DNA of 64,000 nucleotides from Stichopus chloronotus (lineage: Eukaryota > Echinodermata > Holothuroidea > Aspidochirotida > Stichopodidae). The translations under genes were made by a program, and so were the position numbers. Below the pieces are notes generated by a model. That model saw only the letters and a list, made by a program, of their open reading frames with translations, was not told the origin of the DNA and made no database searches. This document shows, piece by piece, positions 56,071-64,000 of this stretch (positions are counted from its first letter, which is position 1; the number at the start of each line of letters is the position of its first letter). The stretch spans positions 7,042,170 to 7,106,169 of the forward strand of contig CM037830.1 in the NCBI GenBank assembly GCA_021234535.1, given 5' to 3'.

Positions 56071-59000
56071 TCATTTGAGACAATACTGATTTGTAATAAA
56101 ACGGACCAAGCTTTGTAGGTGGTACTGTCACAAAATTGGAATGATAAATTTCCTTAATAGCACGTTCCACTGTCACCCCATTATATATTCCTCTACAATG
56201 GGATTGCACCCCTTTTTTGGGGTAAACTGAACAAGTAAAGATGTTATTTCCTATATGGTTTAGCGTTTGTATTTCTTTGAATAATGTTATTTTACCATGA
56301 GATTTAAAAATCTGCCCGTGAGATGATGCCCCAAACCGTGAGACTTACGGTGAAACCATCGGAGTTGGCAAGTTTGAGTACTGTGTACATGTCTGTATAC
56401 TGTACATGTCTCTTCCAAAGATATACCATTTTGAACATCACACAGTATCGTTCTCAAAAACGATTAGACCAATGTCAAACAGCTATATCAACTAGGATAC
56501 CGTATCCAGGATTTGAAAAAGTGTCTTTCACTGACTGTGGCAGGGTATTCTATACACCGGTACTGCTTGTGTTAGACCTAAAACCCATTGTAAATCAGTG
56601 TTTTGGATTTCTACAGGTCTACTTCATAAACACTGATCAAATCCTTATGTACGTCATTCTAGGTGAAACTATGCTACTCCTGCGACATGAGGTGATTCTC
56701 CCCATGGCCATGGACACTGTGTTTGCACCTTTTACTTGACTCGACACCTCCTAACCAACATGTCTTCCTGTACGTATTGCAAGTACAATGGCGTTCGTGC
56801 TGGCCCTGTGCAAACCACTGCGCAGTGCATGTTACCTTAGGGCTAACCCTTGGCATAACTCCAAATTGTTACACTCTGCACTTACACAACGGTTACAATA
56901 GGCTATCTGTCGTTAGGACCACCAGTGCCAACTTAAAAGGTACGAGTAAGACCTAAGCTAACGTTAAAGGTTGGGCCTCATTACAAATGTAAAAACAAGC
57001 CTGTATTAATCACTAGTTGCCTTTGTATCTGAAATAACAAGCTTACCTTCTGTTCGTGGGATGGTGGTGTAGGTTGAACTTAAAGTGACTTTACAACTTT
57101 ATGGATATGCTAGTGAAGGAAAACTAATCTACTATAGACACAGTCGCAAAGTTTGTAAACAATATGTATCGAGTTCGAGTTCAGTATAGTTGTTGACTTT
57201 CAGCTTTCGTTTACGCGAACTCTACGTACGTATGAACGATGGGGCTCTTATACTCCACTGAGTTTGTGTAATTATCGTTTCTCAATGACCCATGACCACA
57301 GCTATGTCAGTCAACTAGTACTGGTTGCTAGGTTTCTTTGTGGTTGCTTGTTGTTTCTATGAGATACGTTGTTACAGTCTTATTACTAACAATATGTCAA
57401 GACAGTACATCTATCTGTCTACCTGTCTAGCTACCTAGCTCTCTACCTACCTACAAATATATCTATCTGTTTGTCTGTCTATCTGTCTGTCTCTCTATTT
57501 GTCTATCTGTCTGTCTATGTATCTGTCTCTCTGTTCGCAAAATTTTTGCTAACGTATGGTGGTCTAGATGGTGCTACATCTGATGCTTGACTTTGAACAT
57601 ATTTCCAGAATTTCGATTGTTTTCGGTGATTAGGCCTATTTTATTTTTCATCTTGTTTGATGAAATATTCATTCTTAAACTTACCTCCGTGATTCATAAT
57701 GAAAATGTGAGAAGATCTATTAACGACATTCCCCACCTCTGTACCCTCTGTCACAGAAAAAAGATGCCAGTCGATATTCAGCCTACTAAGTCCCCGTTAT
57801 GTGCATCCAGGGCCCGTGGCTAGGGTACGTCACATCTTTATGGTGGGGGTGGAAGTCCCAAATTCTAACTGGCTGGATTTTTTTGCTCCAAAATGAGTGC
57901 CCGGCGTGTCTCCACCGTGACAGTTTCGGACATAACCATTATCTTATCAGGAAAAGATCCACGGCAGGAGTTTTATAAAGAAGGTGGTAGTCTTCGCCTT
58001 AAAGGGCACTATCAGGTTCAGTGGAACAAAAGAAAAATATATGGGGCTAGGTATACGGCAGGACTATAAGCGGAGCGCCACACTGGTTGGCGTGGAGAAC
58101 ATTTGGCTTTCACCCCCCCCCCCCCCTTACCGATGGCCACCGCTTTCCGGTCTGTACTTGGGCTCCGTGTATACCTATCAGTTAACATTTTAAAAGAACC
58201 CAGTCAAAACTCCCCTTTGTTGAAGTAAAAGGTTTTACCAAAGGCAAACACAGGAAAATGGGTGATAACTTTCCAGATTTTACCTTAGAGTCCAAAAGGG
58301 GATAGACGATTAAAGCAAGTACTAAAAACAAAATAGAAAAAAGAGTTTAATTAGAAAAAAAAATAAAAACTTAATTGGTCTTAAGCTCCCCCACCCCCTT
58401 CCCTCCTCCTCTTCCTGATTCGCCACAGGAACTAAGGGAAAGAGGGCGGATGCAGGCAGTTTTGGGAAAAGCTCAATATCTATGATTGGCTCAATTTCCG
58501 CTGCATAATCCTTTTCTCCATAAGTGTCAGAGTGAAAGCATTCACACACACATTTAAAGTGCAGATACAGGGAGCTGGTGCGGTCGGTACGTGCATATAC
58601 CGTGCATACAATTCCTCCACTCTGCTTTGCTGTGACTCTCTGTGCTGTGATACCGGATCTGTAAATGCAAATTGGCCACCAGTTTTATATAACCCAAAAG
58701 TTTGAACCTGTAAGAAAATTAATTATTGGGAGTTCCAAGGGGCGGATAGCCTATTACTGTACAGCCAAATAATATAATCTGGGAAAGACTTAAAAAAAAA
58801 TTCACAAAAACTAAAGGGAGGGGGGAGGAGGGTTAAACCCCTAACCCCTTTCCCTTGGATCCGTCACTGAAATTTGTGTAAGGTCTCCACGGTACCTTTC
58901 TGATCGAAAATCGGGGTTACATCTTGACTTGTTATAACAACTTCCCGTTAGAGAGGGAAATAAACTCCAGAACAGCATACAAAATCCAAGAGAGGTTCGA

Positions 59001-60105
59001 TTTATTTGATCAGAGTTCCTTTCTTTTTTGTTTGACTCTTTTTTATTTTATTTGACTGGCACACACAAATTGAGTAAATCAATTTGAGGTTGCTGAAGTA
59101 ACATAACTAAGAACAAACACAAGAGAACAGTCACAAACCAATGAGGGGTATGAATAGCCGTATGCGAATCGTCACCCACACTGATTAAACAATCCTGTTA
59201 TTATTATGAAATCTTTCCCTGTATCATTCTGCACCCATTCTAAAAAAAAAACTGTCGTATTTCATTGCCTGAAATAGCTGCCGGAGAGAAATAAAGAAAA
59301 GTTAAGTTGGCACGAGAACAAAGGAGTTTGACCTCTTGCCCTACTGAGATATTTACGGGAGTTTGTAATGAAGCTACTTTGTACAGAACTACGGGGGACG
59401 ACTGGGACAAAGAAAAATAACTTAATATACGCCATACTAAAACCACACTACGCTATAACCTAAGCGCCTCACAATGTGCAACTGTGCTAGTAACATAGTA
59501 TTCTTTAAGAACCCCCCCCCCCCCTCCTTCCTCCTGGCCTAACGTGAATACAAAAAGACCCAATCTAGTCTAACTCATTCAACCGTGGACCACTGATGTG
59601 TCCTACAAACCTTTAGTATTCCATTTGTACCACCGCCTGAGTCTGAAGGTAAGGACACGTCTCTTCAGGAACAGATGGAGGAAGGGATGAGAAGGGGGGG
59701 GGGGGGTAGATGGCACAAAGACGAACTCACAAATTACCCAAAAAGCAGAATATGTAAGTTTGAAATTTCTGTAATTGCATCTCTCTCAACGTTTACACTT
59801 AGAAATAAAGAAATAAAATAAACTGTATGCGCACGGGTTGCGCATATACAGAGGGACTTAATACAGTTGCCGGACTCTGCCTAAACTAGCAGTGACAAAA
59901 AACTCTCCTCTCAATTGTCGAGCACTGCTCCGGTTTCAGGTAGCATACCCTATATAGAAGTTGGAGATCCCTCCGCATTTTGTTCGTCGTCGGTGAAAGT
60001 CCCTATTAGGGACATTTGGGCAACTTTTTTGGTATTTTATCCTTTAAGATGGGTCCTTTTGTGGATTGAATATTGAAGTAGGCGAGTTAAAGTATACATG
60101 TTGTG
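56071..60105. other. Intergenic, no recognisable gene
   Basis: No exon is supported. It holds a TCTG/CTAC microsatellite (57410-57534), C runs at 58113-58126 and 59512-59524, and a G run at 59694-59706. CpG dinucleotides become more frequent after about 59.9 kb. Confidence 0.5.
57410..57534 (+). repeat. Compound (TCTG)n/(CTAC)n/(TCTA)n microsatellite
   Basis: Uninterrupted tetranucleotide variants: CTATCTGTCTACCTGTCTAG, CTACCTACCTAC, TGTCTGTCTATCTGTCTGTC and so on. Confidence 0.93.
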
Positions 60106-60409
60106 AAAATGGAGGAAATTGAAACAATTATAGAAAAGTTATGGAATCTTAGGTGGCGGAGCATCATCGTTGGAGGCGATGTGTGATTTGGTCCCAGTGA
60201 CAAGGTGTGCTAACGTCGACGGCCTCTAGCAGAAAATCTAACCAGCTAAGGTACGGAAAATTGGAAAAACCATGAATGGTCAATGTGTCAGCTTTGTAAC
60301 GAGTGGTAGCTTATATCTGTTGAAAACTTCTACAAGGCTTTAGAGACCACGTTACTTTTGCGATTTAGTGTGTAAGTCAATGGGAAAATTAATAGGGGTA
60401 TGCTACCTT

Positions 60410-60620
60410 CAGGCAGCTCCGCAGACCTTGAGCAGTGCGGATGTCGGGCACCCCGGAGGTCTCAGGCAGCGTACGTATCATGCACTGCGCAGGTGTCGCG
60501 CAGCGCAGGTCTCGGGCGGCTTAGATGTTGAGCACCGCAGTGGTTGCGCAGAGCAGGGGTCGACCGTTGCAGGTTTTGAGCACTCCGCAGGTCTCGGGCA
60601 GCGCAGATATGTGGCACTGC
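60410..60620 (+). repeat. GC-rich 16-17 bp minisatellite
   Basis: About twelve diverged units with the core TCTCGGGCAGCGCAGG, alternating with versions such as TTTTGAGCACTCCGCAGG and TGTTGAGCACCGCAGTG. That suggests a 33-34 bp higher-order unit. It is strongly GC- and CpG-rich against an AT-rich background, and open in several frames by composition only. Confidence 0.8.
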
Positions 60621-61120
60621 CGCGATAGGAATAGCCTTTCTTTGGACTTAGGTTCTTGCAGCAGCACCTGGCGCACCCGACCCGAAGGAATTCACGTTCT
60701 AACAACTTCGGCCAACCAACTAACTAATTTCACAAATGTCTCTTCATTAAATACCCCGGAAATAAGCCAATGTACACCTACGTCCGCACACAAGCTGCAG
60801 TAAGGCCTCAAACAATTCCAAGTATTGAACGTGTACAGTCCCACAGTGAGCTACGACTAATGAGGTCACATCTCATCCTCGCTAAACATTACGGGAGGAA
60901 TTAGCACAGACTAAAACAGAACACAGTCTCACCCGCTTGACCCTTAAAAGCAAAACAAGACATCTCAGCTCCCCGGCCGGATGTTAGTTACATGAAATAG
61001 GTCAGAACCACGTGGAACATAGCGGTCTCCGATACACATTCACCGTACTGCCCTATACCTGTAATTGCCAAGCCAACCTATCACTCTGGGGGATCCTTAT
61101 TAATGCATTCGAGTCAGTCC

Positions 61121-61215
61121 ATTTCGCCAGAGAAAACGACATGGCGGAAAGACTTGTTGTCTCTGGCGGAATGACCACGGCGAAAAGTACCTATAGCGGA
61201 ATGACGTGGACCACG
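61121..61215 (+). repeat. Inverted repeat pair, left member (with internal hairpin)
   Basis: ATGGCGGAAAGACTTGTTGT at 61141, then TGGCGGAATGA, AAAAGTACCTAT and GCGGAATGACGTGGACC. The reverse complement of 62979-63058 reads almost the same. CGCCAGAGA (61125-61133) and TCTCTGGCG (61160-61168) form a perfect internal 9 bp stem. Confidence 0.75.
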
Positions 61216-61219
61216 CAGT

Positions 61220-62976
61220 TGTTAGACCCGTTGCATGGTTGCATGTTAATTAGTGGTTCCACCAGCTATAGCTAGCTAGCTGTCATTTGTAATGTATGTG
61301 TGTGCCTGTCATGTGTGTGTGATGGTTTGCGGGGTATTGTTAGACTGTTATGGCAATTACCGTATATTATGGCAATGATGGCACGTTGAAAGTGCGTTTG
61401 TGTGGTAAGCTTATTTTCATAATCACCAGAAACTGGATTTAAGCTTTGGGGTGGATGCGAGGCCTCCACTAGATATCCCTCCGAAATCGCCGAGTGCAGT
61501 GTGTTGGCTACTTCCCTGAGGATAATTATTTTATCCCTCATAGGAGACCCCCAAATGTTCTCCGTAGTTTTCAGTCCCCCCCCCCCCATAAAAAACTGAA
61601 GAAAAAACAAATATAAAATAGTATGCGCCCTTCACTGTGTAACATAGATGATCTAAGCTATGTGCATGTATTTACCATAACGTTGGAAGCCATATGTATA
61701 TGTGCGACGAATTTCATATATCCTCTACAAAAGGCAAGAAAATTTCCGACGTTCCCCTACCCTCTCTAGTACTGCCTTCGCCTATCTGTAGGGTTCATTT
61801 TTCTCCCCACCCATCCACTGCATTCTGTGCGGGATGGGCCTAAAGGCTTGAAAGGCCAATCAAAGATGTTGCTTCAAAGTCTTATCCTGAAGTGCCTGCA
61901 GTCTGCAAACTTCCAATCACTAGCTGCTATTGAAGTTTTTCACTGCTCTCAACAAGGCAGTACAAGTGAGCTAGAAGCATAGAGAAAATAAATATTTTCC
62001 GTATGGTAGACACATTACATGCTGTGAGATACCGCAGAAGAGCGCGAAATTTTAAATGGAACGAACAGGACATGCTATCTTAGGAATAAAAAAGAAACAG
62101 TGCCACCACCAAACCGTGCCTAAATTATATCCCTCCTATCTCGTGCAATGTATTGAGCTAGGGTAATGTTATCCCTTTACGGGAGCAATTCAAATATTGA
62201 ATGGACAATACATCAATAGGATTTTTCAATATATCGGCATACTTGGTGCAATATGCTTTCACATGTCTCCCTGTTCTGCTTCGTTTGCATTTAAGCCTTC
62301 AAAATTTGGTTGAAACCATTGTATTATGTGGATGACATAAGTTGACAACTTCGGCTCCAGTAGACACAGGCCAGATAAGTGCACTGTGTCCTCTGTCCTG
62401 GCCGGCTAGCTATGCCAACAGGAGAATCGTCTGCTTCAACGTTAGGCCTATATGTGTGTGTGTGTATTCCTGCTCAGAGTCAGACTGTGGATGATCAATT
62501 GAATTCACTCACATTGGGAAGTATTTGGATTAAATAACCAGGGGAAGTTACCAGGTTTGTTTTGAAGAACTGTATGAATTTAATTTAGGAATTCTCACGC
62601 TCCTCCTTAGTGTTACCGCAATGGTTATTTGTAGGCAACAGTTAAGCCTATCTTCACCACAGTAAACTAGGCCTAAATGTTTTGCTACTTACCGTTACTG
62701 TCAGTGTCACAGGAATAGACGAAGTCAGACCTAGGTCTACTTGCTAAGTACTAACTTAGGCCTACTAAAATTTTACAACAACGTCATTCTAGTGTGTAAG
62801 GCTGAGGCAGTTTGTTAGGCCTATCCTACGCTACTTGAAATTATTAAGGCCCTAACCTAGACCAATTACAGCTAACCAAAGCCTAATTCACCACATAATG
62901 ATGTAAGCCTAGGCTAGCCATACTATAGACTGTGCCAACCCCCAGAAGACTAGACCTTTCTTAAGGGCCTTAGCCG
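61220..62976. other. Non-coding region between the inverted pair
   Basis: No exon recognised. It contains a GT-rich patch at 61293-61322, a run of twelve C at 61576-61587 and, from about 62.4 kb, dense TAGGCCTA-type words. Confidence 0.45.
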
Positions 62977-63060
62977 GGGTCCACCTCATTCCGTCATAGG
63001 TACTTTTGACCATGGCAAATGTGCTGATTCCGCCATAGAAAACAAGTCTTTCTGCCATTT
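62977..63060 (-). repeat. Inverted repeat pair, right member
   Basis: Its reverse complement reads ATGGCAGAAAGACTTGTTTT, CTATGGCGGAAT, AAAAGTACCTATGACGGAAT, GAGGTGGACC. It is paired with 61121-61215, 1.8 kb away. It may mark the two ends of a degraded foldback element or two independent copies. Confidence 0.7.
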
Positions 63061-63292
63061 CAGGTAAAAAAGCTCTGGTATGGTGGAATGAACCGGAATG
63101 TAAGATATGGTAGGCTAGGCCAGGCTAGGTTAGAACTAACCCGAGTTGGCAAATTACAGGAACAGCGTTAAACAAAATTTTTGCTCTTATTTAGAATCTG
63201 TAAAGTGACGGATACCGTCCAGCTAGCATAGACTTTCAGTGGAGTGGAACAGGCTTACCGCCGTTGAATGGCCTTCACACTGTTTGAATAGA

Positions 63293-63416
63293 CTGAACGA
63301 TGAATGGATTTAGCACATATTTTTTTTAGGGTTAGGTCTCAGGATACATGGATAGGGTTAGGGGATAGATACTTATTTACAGTACATGAATATTAATAAA
63401 TATTACATGACTAGGT
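63293..63416 (+). repeat. GGGTTAGGGGATAG-rich repeat, copy 2
   Basis: GAACGATGAATGGATTTAGC, TAGGGTTAGG, GATAGGGTTAGGGGATAGAT, ACTTATTTACAGTACATGAA, ATGACTAGGTC. Collinear with 54960-55185. Confidence 0.75.
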
Positions 63417-63419
63417 CCA

Positions 63420-64000
63420 CTAGCTTCTTTCAATGCCATTTTATTTGTTAATCTTCTGTTTTTCTCTAAAGCACCATGTGCAGTTGTTTCTGAAATGATG
63501 CTACATAAATCTACACAATTATTATTTATATAGCATCAAGAATTGCTACATACATAGTACATACTCCCTAGTCCCATGCGTCTTGGGACTTTCACATCAA
63601 CGACGAAGGTAGAAAACTAAAGGTTATATCTGTAAGGTAGCCTAGTAAAGTAATGGTAGTAATGCACAGTAATGCATCATTGTGACTTAACTCATTTTGA
63701 ACCTTTGCTTCTCAGTAACCAATTAGAGTCAAGGGTTATGCATTACAGTCACAGAGACTCACTGAATAAGTAGTATGGAACCAGCTCAAAGTTCTGTTTG
63801 TTACCTTGAATACATATATGTTCAAGTAAGAAAGCACATACTGGTAAGATTGTGGTTCCCACAAATGCAATGTTAATTGTCTCCACCGATTACAAGTAGA
63901 ATACAGAATATACGGCCACAGCAAGAGGTTCATAAAATATAGCCAGTTACTAGTAGTCTACAAATGTGTCAACACTGTTACTACACTGTACTGTACGTGT
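63420..64000. other. Right edge, no recognisable gene
   Basis: AT-rich sequence with short chance frames only; nothing further supported. Confidence 0.5.

Noticed and set aside
60109..60178. Short frame MEEIETIIEKLWNLRW... with a strong start context
   Set aside because: Only about 25 codons before a stop, and no donor/acceptor partner exon could be found. It could be a first exon but is unsupported.
1..64000. CRISPR arrays, prokaryotic operons, rRNA
   Set aside because: The tandem arrays have diverged contiguous units without spacers. Genes are intron-split with eukaryotic splice signals.

Overview
This window is nuclear DNA of an animal, not a prokaryote. It has AT-rich non-coding sequence, short phase-consistent exons with GT/AG junctions, long introns and many dispersed repeats. 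A marine invertebrate deuterostome is most likely, probably an echinoderm. That placement is inference from the SLC6 and MAGE protein character, the repeats rich in GGTCA, and many TAGGCCTA words. The sequence alone does not settle it.

Three protein-coding genes can be built exon by exon. (1) Positions 130-13002, minus strand: eleven coding exons of an SLC6-family Na+/Cl- coupled amino-acid/GABA-type transporter. It is complete from the start codon to TM12, and its C-terminal tail lies off the left edge. (2) Positions 26955-36588, plus strand: nine coding exons of a MAGE-domain protein, the NSMCE3 (NSE3) subunit of the SMC5/6 complex. The first coding exon was not found. (3) Positions 42830-50168, minus strand: a four-exon, 174-residue single-pass membrane protein with a signal peptide, a small Cys-rich ectodomain, an Arg-rich juxtamembrane stretch and two PPSY motifs. 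I know no named orthologue. Genes 1 and 2 are divergent and genes 2 and 3 convergent. They look functionally unrelated.

The rest is repeat-rich. A family of arrays has about 130-145 bp units carrying AGGTCA half-sites, a (CA/GT)n tract and a terminal hairpin; it occurs at 17.2, 21.7, 28.2, 34.9, 44.6 and 46.3 kb. A 2.8 kb non-autonomous hAT-like element at 53268-56062 and a 391 bp hAT-like MITE at 23404-23794 both have 8 bp target duplications. There are two tRNA-derived SINE-like copies (24.1 and 55.2 kb), three copies of a roughly 220 bp repeat (2.1, 8.6 and 46.9 kb), a GC-rich 16-17 bp minisatellite at 60.4 kb, several long hairpins and fifteen G or C runs of 11-19 bases.

The regions 13.0-17.2, 18.2-21.7, 36.6-42.8, 50.2-53.2 and 56.1-64.0 kb hold no exon I can defend. 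I see no rRNA, functional tRNA, CRISPR array or prokaryotic gene. The best candidates for undescribed biology are the hairpin-capped GGTCA array family and the small PPxY membrane protein.
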